Positions 14,421 through 25,432 of a stretch of 64,000 bases of DNA are shown here, one piece after another. Origin of the DNA: Lunularia cruciata (taxonomy: Eukaryota > Streptophyta > Marchantiopsida > Lunulariales > Lunulariaceae); NCBI GenBank assembly GCA_948567375.1, contig OX419759.1:31845493-31909492 (forward strand), read 5' to 3'. Under the pieces are notes generated by a model. It was not told the DNA's origin. It saw nothing but the letters and a program-made list of their open reading frames with translations, and did no database searches. Position 1 is the stretch's first letter. Every line of letters starts with the position of its first letter. The position numbers and the translations under genes are program-made.

Positions 14421-15007
14421 CTAAATGAGAGTCCCTTTCAGAAAAATGTCTCATTTTGACCAATCAGCAGGAAACCTATCAGGATCAAATCCATCCGGCA
14501 AAGTCAAGGCAAAAGGAGCTCTATAGGATCCCAAAGACTGTACATAAGACCTCTTGCTCAAAATTGAATCTCTCCCAAACCTGCTGGCCCAAAGGGCACA
14601 AACATAAAAGAGACAGGCCCGGAGGGCTAGGGACTTTGTTTGTCTGATAGGGCCTGGACTGACAGACAAACAAGGAAAAAAAACTTAAAAAAAGACCATG
14701 GGTGGACTGTCAGACAAACAAAATAAGAAAAAACTGACAAAAAATAGAAAAAAAGGGCAGAAACTTCTAAGTTTTTGGAATTTTTATTTTTTTGTGTCAA
14801 GTCTATTCATGTATGAAAGAAAAACCACATCTTATTTTTTAAGGGCACAGCGGCCACCCAAAGATTATTAGGAGAGCCTATATTGCAGAAGTGGAAGATC
14901 TAGTCCCTACTCTTGCCAAAGGCAGACTTACCAACCAATTACCCAATGTTGTGGAAAAAAAATAAAAATAATCCGGCCTTGTGAAATTGTAAAAGGTTAT
15001 GAAATAG
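14421..15007. other. Unassigned stretch beside the nad5 fragment
   Basis: Contains a 72-codon minus-strand ORF (14669-14451) with GFDPDRFPADWSK and a direct repeat of GGACTG(A/T)CAGACAAACAA at about 14653 and 14707. Base composition is less AT-rich than the flanks. I could not assign it to a mitochondrial gene or an element. Confidence 0.4.
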
Positions 15008-15385
15008 TAGCCCACTCCAATATCCGCTTTGATTCATGCAGCTACTATGGTAATAACAGGAATTTTTATGATAGCAAGGTGCTCCACTTTATCTGAATAC
15101 TCATCTAATGCTTTGATTGTTATTACTTTTGTAGGCGCTATGACGTCATTTTTTGCGACAACCACTAGAATATTACAAAATGATTTAAAAAGGCTTATAG
15201 CTTATTCAACTTGTAGTCAGTTAGGCTATGTGATATTTGCTTACGTCATTTGCAGCTATTCTGTTAGCATATTCATTTAATGAATCACGCTTGCTTCAAA
15301 GCACTTTTATTCTTGAGTGCATGTTCAATGATTCATGCCATCTCAGATGTGCAAGATATGCATAAGATGGGAGGGCTTGCTTAGG
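15008..15385 (+). pseudogene. nad5: Nuclear copy of mitochondrial nad5 fragment (NUMT)
   Basis: The plus strand encodes a piece of NADH dehydrogenase subunit 5, the proton-pumping complex I membrane subunit normally encoded in the plant mitochondrion. The reading starts as [11 protein letters not shown], passes through [15 protein letters not shown] and [17 protein letters not shown], and after a one-base frame change near 15275 continues as [19 protein letters not shown] and [10 protein letters not shown]. This covers about 120 of roughly 670 residues, from the central conserved membrane region. Substitutions, the frameshift and a stop after GGLA show it is not functional. The plastid paralogue ndhF differs in this region, so a mitochondrial origin is preferred. 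It ends abruptly on both sides in AT-rich DNA. Confidence 0.88.
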
Positions 15386-16423
15386 AACTTATTGCTAAGC
15401 TCACAATCACTACAAATCTCTTCCTACATGGAAACATTGGATATATTCCAAGTCCATGATATAAATTCTATCTTTCTACTTTGAATGTATTTGGCTTGTT
15501 GATGCAATCCCTACCTAGATATGTCCATTGTCTTGCTAATGATCTTGGGGAATTCATGCTATTTCCTCTTGTCTCTCTTGTCTAGTGCTATTGCTACACT
15601 TGGTTGCTATGCACTAACATGGGACATTTCCCTACCAAGACCCATCCTCTCACACATGCTCTCAAAGTACACGACCATCAAAACTGAGCTCTTGCAAAAA
15701 AAAAGGGGAGAATTTGAGTATAAAAAAAGGAGAGAATTTTTGAAAAGTGAATCTGCAAATAGTTTTGCCCCACTGTTCAAGTCTTCATTTTATACTTAAG
15801 GTGTACCATTACAACAATTGGTGGTTGCATCAGTTGGTGAAGAGTCATCCATTTGGCATGAAAGCTTTTCAGTCATGGCAAATGGTTCAAATTTGTGTTC
15901 TTTGGCAGCGGAGTCATGCTACTTGAATGTTTGCATTGATACTTGGCTATGAAAATGTGTGACAATCCGTATATCAATTACAAGCTTGTACTTGTATCCC
16001 TTGTCTACAAGAAGTCATATCAAGCTTCATGATTCTTGATTTTGTAATATCTTTCAGCTTGTAGTTACAAAGACCATGAGGTTTGTAGTAACAAAGGTTA
16101 CAAACTATTATAAGATGATTGTGGTCACATTACCACAAAGTACTACCTTTGCAATGACTACAAGAATGATAATTTTTCCTTGTGGGCTGCCTGGTTGTAG
16201 GAGTTGTCCTTTACATTGTCTTGTATATCCAAGGATATCATCCTAGATATATAACAAGGTTGATGCAAGAATAATGAAGCATCATTTGGTTTCATCACTT
16301 AAACACTAAATCTCCTAATATTATCATACAAAATTTAAACAAAAGAATTTTGCTCTACTAAGGCAAAGGTGTGTTCCCATACCAAGTTCAACAAAAGTGT
16401 AATATTTATATTAAATCAAGTGT
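15386..16423. other. Unassigned AT-rich stretch left of element B
   Basis: Holds a 92-codon plus-strand ORF (15521-15799) with a hydrophobic N-terminal half and a Lys-rich end. I recognise no family and see no repeat partner in the window. The right edge is the target-site duplication of element B. Confidence 0.4.
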
Positions 16424-16428
16424 GGTGA
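16424..16428. repeat. Target-site duplication of element B, left (GGTGA)
   Basis: GGTGA directly precedes the TGTAAGAC LTR edge and is repeated exactly at 26884-26888 beyond the other LTR. This defines the 10.5-kb element B insertion (including its nested guest). Confidence 0.9.
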
Positions 16429-17172
16429 TGTAAGACTCCAAGGACAAGAGAAGAGAGAAAACAAAGATTTCACACTCAATAATCCGATGCCCCAAAGGAG
16501 CACCTTCTCTTTATTATATAGACAAAGAAGATCTCCTCCAAGGAAGCTCCACTATAGGATTAGGCACACAGATAGGTAACATGTCAGCAAGGCTCTACCC
16601 TTGGATTACTTACTTGGATGGGTGACATGTTGGTCTGGGTCCTATCTGGTTGGTCAAACAAGCTTTGACCAGAGGGAATCTTTTAGAGAATCTTCCTATA
16701 GGAATCTTAGAATCACATGGGTGAGGTACCGTTGGAAAGCTCTCAATGAGACAAAGCAAGGGGGAGGGAGAGCTTGCCTTTTCCTTGTTGATGAGGGGGG
16801 GGGGGGTTTTCACATTTTGAGGCCTAATTCATTTGTTTAGGCCTCTAAAATTGTCTTCAAAGATTTCAAGCATATTTTGGTTCCTACTCTATTAGTAGAA
16901 GTCCCCTTTTGGTGATACCTCTTTCTGATCTATTTATTCCATCATGTGTAACATCCTTCTAGATATTACCAAACCAATTCTCACCTTTAAATCATATGTC
17001 TAGCTATTGGTTCTAAGGTTTTAAAGTCTATTTGGTTTCTACCTTATTAGTAGAAGTACTCTTTTGGTGATACTTCTATCTGATCTATTTCGACCATCAT
17101 GTATAACATCATTCCAAATGTTACCAAACCAAATTTCACATCTAGATCATATGGCTAGCTCTTAGTATTACA
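16429..17172 (-). repeat. Element B 3' LTR (744 bp)
   Basis: Starts TGTAATAC and ends in CTTACA on the minus strand. It contains two tandem diverged units of about 150 bp, at roughly 17172-17030 and 17013-16860 (each beginning AGCTAG-CATATGAT and ending CTACTAATAG), then a C-run, a TATA-like CTATATAATAAAGA near 16520 and the GGTGCTCCTTTGGGGCATCGG block. The LTR at the other end lacks about 220 bp of the middle. Confidence 0.9.
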
Positions 17173-17190
17173 GACCTCCCTCCTTTTAAG
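17173..17190 (-). other. Polypurine tract of element B
   Basis: On the minus strand AAAAGGAGGGAGGTC sits directly before the TGTAATAC edge of the 3' LTR. This is the position and composition expected for the plus-strand primer. Element D has the equivalent AAAAGGTGGGAGAT at 40787. Confidence 0.85.
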
Positions 17191-17194
17191 ACGC

Positions 17195-18653
17195 AATGTC
17201 CTCGTTGTGCAGCTATTGCTCAAACGCTTGCACCAACACCGGTGCATGTGTCAAATTGGCAGCAAGGCTCCCAAGTTGCTTCATAGGGGGGGAGGTAACC
17301 TTTTCACTATACTAGATAGTCCACCCGTGGATGGCAAGTACCACGCATGCATTTTTGGAGAATATGCTCCACTTCATATTCCTCCATGCCATCAATGAGT
17401 GTCAGACAAGGTCAAATGTCTTGTGTGGAATGACACTATCCTGATGGGGAGCATATCTGCATAGTAGGGAAACATGGAACACTAGATGGATCTTCATGTG
17501 TGGTGGTAGCTTGAGGTGATAGGCCACAGCGCCGACGTAATGAAGAATCGAGAAAGGCCCAATAAAACAAGTTCTGAGCTTACAAGGTCCAACTAATGTG
17601 AGGTTGGATGTCGATAGCCACACCTGATTCCCAACACTGAACTCCATGCACCTATAGTGTGCATCAACATACTACTTTTGTCTATTTTGTGCAATCTATA
17701 ATCTGTGCTTGGTGCTCTCCACACCTTGTTGGATTCTAGAAACAAATGTGTTAACTACGTCGATCTTGGTAGCTACCGGATATATCTTCATCAAGCTAGA
17801 AGGTATGAAGGGATGCTCACCATACATGAGGAAGAACAGCGTGACTTGGGTGGATGCATTCATTGAATTGTTGTAAGTGAATTCCACCAATGGGAGTAGG
17901 GTGTACTACCTCTCTTGCTCTTCTAAGGTGAAGCCGCATAACGTGTCTTCAATAGTGCAATTAGCTTGCTCTATTTGTCCATCTATTTGTGGGTGGTAAG
18001 CTATGGATATGGCCAACTTGGTCTTGAAGAAACCAAAGAGTGTTTGTCAAAATAAACTAGTGAATTAAGTGCCTCTATCGGTGATGAGTACTCGAGACAA
18101 GCCATGGTGAGAGAAGACTGTATCTAAGTATAATTGAGCTAATTGTGGAGCGGTCACATCCTTGGTGGTAGGGCGTACATGAATCATTTTGCTGAGCCGG
18201 TCCACAAAGACCACAATGGAGTAAAACCTTGAGGTGGTCTCAAATAATTCACATACGAGATCCATACTCACTTGTTCCTAATGTTGGGTAGGAGTACGGA
18301 GAGGTTGAAGGAGCCCTGTAGAAGCTTGATTAGAAGCTTTGTTCTCTTGACAAAGTAGGCAGCTGTGCATGTAGTCCATCATGTTGTTGCTCATCTTGGG
18401 CTAATAGTAATGGCGTTGGACTGCATCCAAGGTCTTGTCCACTTTGACATGACCTACAATGGCCCAATCATGACATTCCGCTAGAATGGTGGTGCATAAT
18501 TTTAGGACATTTAGGTTCCATAACTTACCAATATGAAAGGTGAGTCCTTGGGTACTGGTGACGTCTTTGGATGATTGTGCTTCTACAATCTGTAGATCAG
18601 TTTTTGTAGCAGCCAGAATCTTTAGCCAAATTTAGAGTTAATCTTAACCTCTA
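17195..18653 (-). pseudogene. Element B integrase plus chromodomain (decayed)
   Basis: Minus-strand fragments give the integrase core. At 18271-18065 are MDLVCELFE, VDRLSKMIHV and VLITDRGT (the second catalytic Asp region). Near 18000-17950 is the AYHPQ..DGQIEQAN region. At 17890-17696 is VEFTYNNS..., and at 17647-17402 is the C-terminal domain (VGNQVWLSTSNLTLVGP, KLPPHMKIH). At about 17395-17205 a chromodomain is legible as EEYEVEHILQKCM, YLV, KGY and EATWE. Integrase inserts element cDNA, and the chromodomain is thought to steer chromoviruses to heterochromatin. Multiple in-frame stops separate the fragments. Confidence 0.85.
18649..18653. repeat. Target-site duplication of element A, left (CTCTA)
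   Basis: CTCTA here and TTCTA at 23807-23811 flank element A and match at four of five bases. Removing A and one copy restores a continuous element B reading frame order, so these are the insertion footprint. Confidence 0.8.
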
Positions 18654-18957
18654 TGTAATACCAAGAGCTAGCCATATGATCTAGATGTGAAATTTAGTTT
18701 GGTAACATTTGGAATGATATTATACATAATGGTAAAAATAGATTAAATAGAAGTATCACCAAAAGAGTACTTCTACAAATAGGGCAGAAATTGAAATAGA
18801 CTTGAAAACCTTAGAACCAATAGCTAGACATATAATTTAAAGGTGAGAATTGGTTTGGTAACATCTGGAAGGATGTTACACATGATGGACTAAACAAATC
18901 AGAAAGAGTTATCACCAAAAGGGGACTTGTACCAATAGAGTAGGCATTAACAATTGT
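18654..18957 (+). repeat. Element A 5' LTR, inner half deleted
   Basis: Starts TGTAATACCAAGAGCTAG and carries both tandem units of the family LTR. It then breaks off after AATAGAGTAGG and runs straight into the gag leader sequence (compare the leader of B near 25770 on the minus strand). The TATA region, the LTR end and the primer-binding site are missing. Confidence 0.85.
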
Positions 18958-19040
18958 GTGTTGTAGGAACCATGGATTTGTAATTGCAAGAGTTGGTGCA
19001 AAGAATGCAAGGGATGTCGAATGAATTTTGAGAGATTAAG

Positions 19041-19960
19041 ATGACCATGGAGACATTACAAAGTCAAGTGCAGATTCTCAAGAATGATCAAGCAATGCAA
19101 GATGAAGAGCCATCTCAAAACCTAATTCTTGCGACTGAAGTACTTGGAGAGGCACCCGTGCCTACGAACCCTGCCAATGATGAAGCCACATTGCTACTCC
19201 GGATGAAGAAGACCTGCAACATTGAGCCTTACAAGGGGCAATGTACGATGGGAATAGTGGAAAATTGGATCTTGAGAATGAATCAATATTTTTGATTGTT
19301 CTCAATAGAGATCATGAAGCATGCTGCAAGCGTGTTTGCATGTGGATACTTGACCGATAAAGCCCTCACATGGTATGATGCTTGGGAATGATCCATGTTG
19401 GCAGAAAGAAGGGAGGTCACATGGACAGAAATGCAAGAAGGATTGCTGAAGTATTTCCAATTGGTGGATTTCATGCAGGTGGCTCGATTCCGACTATGGG
19501 GATTGAGATAGAAGAACAACATACAAGTGTATGTGAAGGCATCTCTGGATCTACAAGTCGAAATAACTAACATGAGTCCAACAAGGGCTCTCAACAATTT
19601 CAAACAAGGGTTGAAGGAGCGGATTTGCCAAGAAGTTATGGTGAAAAATCCTCACATGGTATTTGAAGCCATTGCTTGTGCATAGAGAATAGCAAGAGCA
19701 TTGGGTGGAGGTGAAGGAGTAGTTTCGCCTCAACATTATCGGGCAAAAATGCCACACATGGGTGGACCAGTACCAATAGAATTAAGCAACCTTTGATTTC
19801 AAGATAGAGGAGCACGACCGCTTTAAGGAGAGCGTGGATGGGTAGAAGAACAAAGAGATGGAGTTCCATGAGGAGAAGAAATTTGAGGAGAACAACACCG
19901 TTGTTACAATTGTAGCCATATTGGGCACATATCTATCAAATGTTGCACTCGTTTCCCTTG
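19041..19960 (+). pseudogene. Element A gag (decayed)
   Basis: Begins at MTMETLQSQVQILKNDQ and is stopped after 84 codons (19295). It continues past the stop with a capsid-like region ([24 protein letters not shown]) and ends with a CCHC zinc knuckle near 19900-19945 reading CYNCSHIGHISIKC (C-X2-C-X4-H-X4-C), which would bind RNA in the particle. Element B has the same 84-codon opening at 25687-25433. At least five in-frame stops occur. Confidence 0.85.
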
Positions 19961-20109
19961 GCCTTTATACATGCAATCTTTGAACAACATAGAGAGGTGC
20001 TCTCAAGAGGAGGAGGTTGAAATCACTTTGGAGATCCCCAATAAATGTACCTTGTGGCCTTATTGGCTCAATAAGGAAGTAGAGAAGCAAGGGAAAGAAG
20101 AAGACAAAT

Positions 20110-21273
20110 GTGCAAAGGTCCCGAAAGGTAACCTCACAATTGATTGTTGTGAATGGAGTCCTAGAAGGCAATCAAGTGAAAGTATTAATAGATTTGGGAG
20201 CAACAGAGAATTTCTTGTCTTGTTGTGTTGCAATAAGATTGGGAATGGATCCAGAGAGAGATGAGAGTGAAGAAGTAGAGTTACCTAATGGGCAAATAGA
20301 GAGGATTGAATCATTAACTAGATGGGTAACACTCTATGTAGGAGAATATCAAGAAGCAATTGAGTGGCGAGTGATACAATTAGCTTGTTACGATGCAATC
20401 TTAAGCATGCCATGGATGGAGCATTACAACCCTATGGTAGATTGGAGGAATACAATAATGAGAACCCACCAATGGTCAATCATTGGGGTTAAAGAAAAAT
20501 CACACAAGCAAGAACTGCCTTTGTATGTCATAGGGATGGCAACTGTCTATAAGACCAATAGATGTTTCATGGGTCTAATAAGAGAAGTCTCGAGTGCACA
20601 ACTTGATAGACAAATTCCTGAGAAACTGAAAGATGTGGTGGATGAGTTTCAAGATGTCTTTCTTGATGATCTACCCTTAGGATTACCACCAAAAAGGAGA
20701 GTAGATCATAAAATTGAGACACTCTTGGGGAAGACACCTCCTTGTAAGGCCCCATATCACCTATCACCCCATGAGTTGGAGGAGTGTAAGAATCAAATTG
20801 AGAAGATGCTACAAAAAGTGTTTATCCAACCTAGCATATCACCATATGGGGCTCTTGTCTTGTTTGTGAAGAAGAAGGACGGTACAATGCAAATGTGCAT
20901 TGACTATCGTGGTCTCAATCAACAAAAAGTGAAGAACAAATACCCCTTACCTTGCATGGATGACCTATTTGATCAACTCCATGGAGCAAGATACTTCACC
21001 AAATTGGACTTACAGAGTAGATACAATCAAATCCAAATTGCAAAGGAAGATGTGTACAAAACTGCCTTTCAAACCAAGTATGGAAATTTTGAGTATCTTA
21101 TGCCTTTTGGCCTCACCAATGCACCTGCCACTCTCATGAGTCTCATATATGATATATTTTGTCCATACTTGGATAAGTCTTTTATTGTCTTCTTGGACGA
21201 CATCTTAGTATACAATAGCACGATGACAAAACACAAACAACATCTACGAGAAGTTCTCCAGATTCTAAGATAG
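20110..21273 (+). CDS. Element A protease-reverse transcriptase ORF (387 codons, fragment of pol)
   Basis: The longest open frame in the window. Residues about 20-110 are a retropepsin-like aspartic protease whose active-site motif reads [10 protein letters not shown], with Leu where the catalytic Asp-Ser-Gly triad has Ser. Residues about 195-387 are the reverse transcriptase: [50 protein letters not shown] and the catalytic FLDD motif ([11 protein letters not shown]). The frame then meets TAG at 21271, with clear RT and RNase H sequence continuing beyond it, so this is a truncated piece of a longer polyprotein. The ATG used is simply the first in frame; the true product would be Gag-Pol. Confidence 0.85.
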   Translation: MQRSRKVTSQLIVVNGVLEGNQVKVLIDLGATENFLSCCVAIRLGMDPERDESEEVELPNGQIERIESLTRWVTLYVGEYQEAIEWRVIQLACYDAILSMPWMEHYNPMVDWRNTIMRTHQWSIIGVKEKSHKQELPLYVIGMATVYKTNRCFMGLIREVSSAQLDRQIPEKLKDVVDEFQDVFLDDLPLGLPPKRRVDHKIETLLGKTPPCKAPYHLSPHELEECKNQIEKMLQKVFIQPSISPYGALVLFVKKKDGTMQMCIDYRGLNQQKVKNKYPLPCMDDLFDQLHGARYFTKLDLQSRYNQIQIAKEDVYKTAFQTKYGNFEYLMPFGLTNAPATLMSLIYDIFCPYLDKSFIVFLDDILVYNSTMTKHKQHLREVLQILR

Positions 21274-22060
21274 AATCAATTGTATGCCAAAATCTCAAAG
21301 TGTAAGTTTGGCAAGCCTAAAATAGACTACTTGGGGCATAGAGTAAGTGCAGAGGGCATTCAAGTAATGATGGATAAAATTGAGGTCATTCAAAAATAGA
21401 GTGCACCAAAATATCAAACTCAACTCAAGAGCTTCTTGGGGTTGACAAGATTCTATTGTTGATTTGTCAAGGACTTCTCTAAGGTTGCACAGCCTTTAAC
21501 GGCACTACTTGGCAAGGAGAAGAAGTGAACATGGAGAACATAAGAGTTGGCCTTTCAAGAATTGAAAACCGCCTTGCTACATGCACCAATCTTGAAGTGG
21601 TATGACCCAAAATGTCCAATCAAGTTGGCTACAGATGCATCAGGCGTAGCAATAAGAGCAATCCTACAACAAGAGTGGCATGACGGATGACATCCAATTG
21701 CATATTTCTCTTGAAAGTTATTACCGGTAGAGTGCAACTACCATACCATAGAATGAGAAGAGATGGCCATCGTTCTTGCAACCAAGCATTGGAAGCACTA
21801 TTAGCGAGAAGGTATTTGTTGTAAAGACAGACCATAAACCTCTAGTCTAACTCAAGACTCAAAAGGATCTATCTAGTTGCAAGATTTGGTGGGCAGAGTG
21901 GCAACAATGCTTCAACATGACAATCACCTACATGGAAGGTAAGAAACAACTTGTAGATGCATTCACTTGCATGCCAATTGCAAAAAACTTGGTGGCAGAG
22001 ATTCAGATTAACCCTGAATTCTGGCCACAGATTCTGTCTACTACAAAAACTGATCTATAG
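21274..22060 (+). pseudogene. Element A RT end and RNase H (decayed)
   Basis: Continuation of pol after the stop: [20 protein letters not shown], then LKSFLGLTRFYC, an RNase H region with IKLATDASGVAIRAILQQE, and a degraded EMAIVLATKHWKHY. RNase H degrades the RNA template during reverse transcription. At least eight stops (TAG, TGA, TAA) interrupt it. Confidence 0.85.
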
Positions 22061-22089
22061 AATGTAGAAGCGCAATCATCCAAAGACAT

Positions 22090-23226
22090 CACTAACACCC
22101 AAGGACTCATCTTTTGTGATGGCAGCTTACGGATCCCAAATGTCCTAGAATTATGCACCACCATTCTAGCAAAATGTCATGATTCAACCATTGTAGTTAG
22201 TGGACAAGACCTTGGATGCAATCCAACGCCATTACTATTGGCCCAAGATGAGCAACGACATGATGGAATACATGAGTAGCTGCCTACTTTGTCAAAACAC
22301 AAAGCTTCTAATCAAGCTCTTGTAGGGTTCCTTCAACCTCTCCCCACTCTTGCCTAAAGTTGGGAACAAGTGAGTATGGATCTCATTTGTGAATTACCTA
22401 AGATCACCTTAGGGTTTGACTACATCATGGTCTTTATGGACCGGCTCAGCAAAATGACTCATGTACACCCTACCACCAAGGATGTGACCGCGCCACAACT
22501 AGCTCAATTATACTTAGGTGCAATCTTCTCTCACCATGGCTTGTCTCGAGTACTCATCAGCACTAGAGGCACTCAACTCACTAGTTTGTTTTGTCAAACA
22601 CTCTTTGGTTTCTTCAAAACCAAGTTGGCCATATCCATAGCTTACCACCCACAAACATATGGACAAACAGAGCGGGCTAATTGCATTATTGAAGACATGT
22701 TACGCATCTTCACCTTAGAAGAGCAAGAGAGGTAGTACACCCTACTCCCACAGGTGGAAACTGCTCACAACAATTCAGTGAATGCATCCACCTAGGTCAC
22801 TCCATTCTTCCTCATGTATGGTTAGCATCCCTTCACACCTTCTAGCTTGATGAAGATCCATCCGGGGGCTACCAAGGTCAATGTAGTCAACACATTTGTT
22901 TCTAGAATCCAACAAGGTGTGGAGAGCACCAAGCACAAATTACAAATTGCACAAAATTGACAAAAGTAGTATGCTGAGGCACACCGTAGGTACATGGAGT
23001 TCCATGTTGGGGATCATGTGTGGCTATCGTCAACCAACCTCACATTAGTTGGACCTCGTAAGCTCAGACCTCATTTATTAGGTCTTTCTTGATTCTTTAT
23101 CAAGTTGGCATTGTGGCCTATCACCTCAAGCCAGCACCACACATGAAGATCCATTTAGTGTTCCATGTTTCCATACTACGCAATATGCTCCTTGATCAGA
23201 CCAGTGTCATTCCACACAAGACATTT
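22090..23226 (+). pseudogene. Element A integrase, C-terminus deleted
   Basis: A degraded zinc-binding region precedes the core at 22370-22735, which reads MDLICELPK, FMDRLSKMTHV, VLISTRGTQLTS, KLAISIAYHPQT and GQTERANCIIE. The second catalytic Asp, present in element B as ITDRGT, is replaced here (ISTRGT). The C-terminal domain (VGDHVWLSSTNLTLVGP) is readable to about 23110. The sequence stops at ACATTTGAACC and joins the LTR, so the chromodomain is lost. Confidence 0.85.
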
Positions 23227-23806
23227 GAACCAATAGTTAGACATATGATTTAAAGGTGAGAATTGGTTTGGTAACATCTGGAAGGATGTTACACATGATG
23301 GACTAAACAGATCAGAAAGAGGTATCACCAAAAGTGGACTTCTACTAATAGAGTAGGAATCAAAATATCCCTTAAATCTTTGAAGGCAATTTTAGAGGCC
23401 TAAATGGATGAATTAGGCCTCAAAAATGTGCAAAACCCTCCCCCCTAATAGGGAATAGGCTTGCCCTCCCTCCCCCTTGCTTTTTCTCATCAAGAGCTTT
23501 CCAACGGTACCTCACTCATGTGATTCTAAGATTCCTATAGGAAGATTCTCTAAAAGATTCCCTCTAGTCAAAGCTTGTTTGACCAACCATATAGGAGCAG
23601 GACTAACATGTCACCCATCCAAGTAAGTAATCCAAGGGTGGAGCTTGCAGACATGTCACCTATCTGTGTTCCTAATCCTATGGTGGAGCTTCCTTGGAGG
23701 AGATCCACTTTGTCTATATAATAAAGAGAAGGTGCTCCTTTGGGGCATCGGATGATTGAGAGTGAAATCTGTGTTTTCTCTCTTCTCTTGTCCTTGGAGG
23801 ATTACA
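23227..23806 (+). repeat. Element A 3' LTR, outer start deleted
   Basis: Begins inside the LTR at the second tandem unit (CCAATAGTTAGACATATGAT) and ends GGATTACA. A TATA-like CTATATAATAAAGAG lies near 23715, followed by GGTGCTCCTTTGGGGCATCGG. It meets the TTCTA target duplicate exactly. Confidence 0.88.
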
Positions 23807-25358
23807 TTCTACCACCAAGTTGTTTTCCATTGGCATGCGAGTGAATGCATCTACATGTTGCTTCTTACTTTCCACATAGGTGATTGACTGTCATGTTGAA
23901 GCGTTGTCACCACTTTGTCCACCAAATCTGGCAATGAGATAGATCCTTCTACGTCTTGAAGTAGACTAGAGGTTTATGGTATGTCTTTCTACAAATGCCT
24001 TCTTTCCCAGATAGTGCTTCCAATGGTCGGTTGCAAGAATGATGGCCAACTCTTTTCATTTTGTGGTGTGGTAGTTGTGCTCTACCGGTAACAACTTTCG
24101 AGAGAAATATGCAATCCATCATGCCACTCTTATTGTAGGATTGCTCCTATTGCTACGCCTGATGCATCTGTAGCCAACTTGATTGGATGTTTTGGGTCAC
24201 ACCACTTCAAGATTGTTGCATGTAGGGAGGCGGCTTTCAATTCTTGAAAGGCCAACTCTTAAGTGGTTCCCCATGTCCAGTTCTTCTCCTTGCAAAGTAG
24301 TGCCATCAAAGATTGTGCAACCTTGGAGAGTCCTTGACAAATCTATGATAGAATCCCATCAACCCCAAGAAGCTCTTGAGTTGAGTTTGATATTTTGGGG
24401 CACTCTATTTTTGAATGATCTCAATCTTATCCATCAATAATCTATCAATATTCTCTACACTTACTTTATGCCCCAAGTAGTCTACTTTAGACTTGCCAAA
24501 CTTGCACTTTGAGATTTTGGCATACAATTGATTCTGTCTTAGAATCTGGAGAACTTCTTGTAGATGTTGTTTGTGTTCCGTCATTGTGCTACTATATACT
24601 AAGATGTCATCCAAGAAGACGATAATAAATTTATCCAAGTATGGAAAAAATATGTCATTCATTAGACTCATGAAAGTGGCAAGTGCATTGGTGAGGCCAA
24701 AAGGAATCACAAGATACTCAAAATGGCCATACTTGGTTCAAAAGGCAGTTTTGTACACATCCTCCTCTACAATTTGGATTTGATTGTAACCACTCCGCAA
24801 GTCCAATTTGATGAAGTATCTTGCTCCATGGAGTTGATCAAACAGGTGATCTATGCGAGGTAAGGGGTATTTTTTCTTCACTATTTGCTGATTGAGACCC
24901 CAATAGTCAATGCACATGCACATTGTACCGTCCTTCTTCTTCACAAACAAGCCACAAGCCCCATATAGTGATATGCTACGTTGGATAAACCCTTTTTGCA
25001 ACATCTCCTCAATTTGAGTCTTACACTCCTCCAACTCATGGGATGATAGGCGATATGGGGCCTTACAAGGAGGTGTCTTCCTCGAGAGTGTCTCAATTTT
25101 ATGATCTACTCTCCTTTTTGGTGGTAATCCTAAGGGTAGATCATCAAGAAAGACATCTTGAAACTCATCCACCACATCTTTCAATTTCTTAGGAATTTTT
25201 CCATCAAATTGTTCTTTTGTCTCAATCCATATAGTTGAATTCAGGCCATATGCACGGAATCCACTGATTGGAAATTCTTCAGCAATCCTTCTTACATTGC
25301 TATCCACATGACCTCCCGTCACTCTGCCAACATGAATCGTTCCCAAGCATCTTACCAT
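23807..25358 (-). pseudogene. Element B gag-RT fusion, RT and RNase H (decayed)
   Basis: The minus-strand ORF 25358-24738 starts with a gag remnant ([17 protein letters not shown]) and passes directly into the spacer before RT ([17 protein letters not shown]), so the zinc knuckle and protease are deleted. RT motifs follow: [25 protein letters not shown]. At 24710-24405 come [16 protein letters not shown] and [10 protein letters not shown]. RNase H sequence continues to 23812, where element A has inserted. Even before element A arrived, B could not have made its own protease. Confidence 0.85.
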
Positions 25359-25432
25359 ATGAGGGCTTTATCGGTCAAGTACCCACACACAAACACGCCT
25401 AGAGCATGCTCCGTGATCTTTGTTGAGAAGAA

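Larger units (their letters stand above)
18654..23806 (+). mobile_element. Element A: Ty3/gypsy chromovirus nested in element B
   Basis: Plus-strand element of the same family as B and D, inserted into B between RNase H and integrase. It has a partial 5' LTR, gag with a zinc knuckle, protease, RT, RNase H, integrase and a partial 3' LTR. Both LTRs are incomplete on their inner sides: the 5' LTR jumps into the gag leader near 18957, and the integrase C-terminus jumps into the middle of the 3' LTR near 23227, deleting the chromodomain and polypurine tract. Many stops make it inactive. Confidence 0.9.

Noticed and set aside
15008-15385. Plastid ndhF fragment
   Set aside because: GAMTSF and [17 protein letters not shown] are nad5 signatures; ndhF differs in this stretch.
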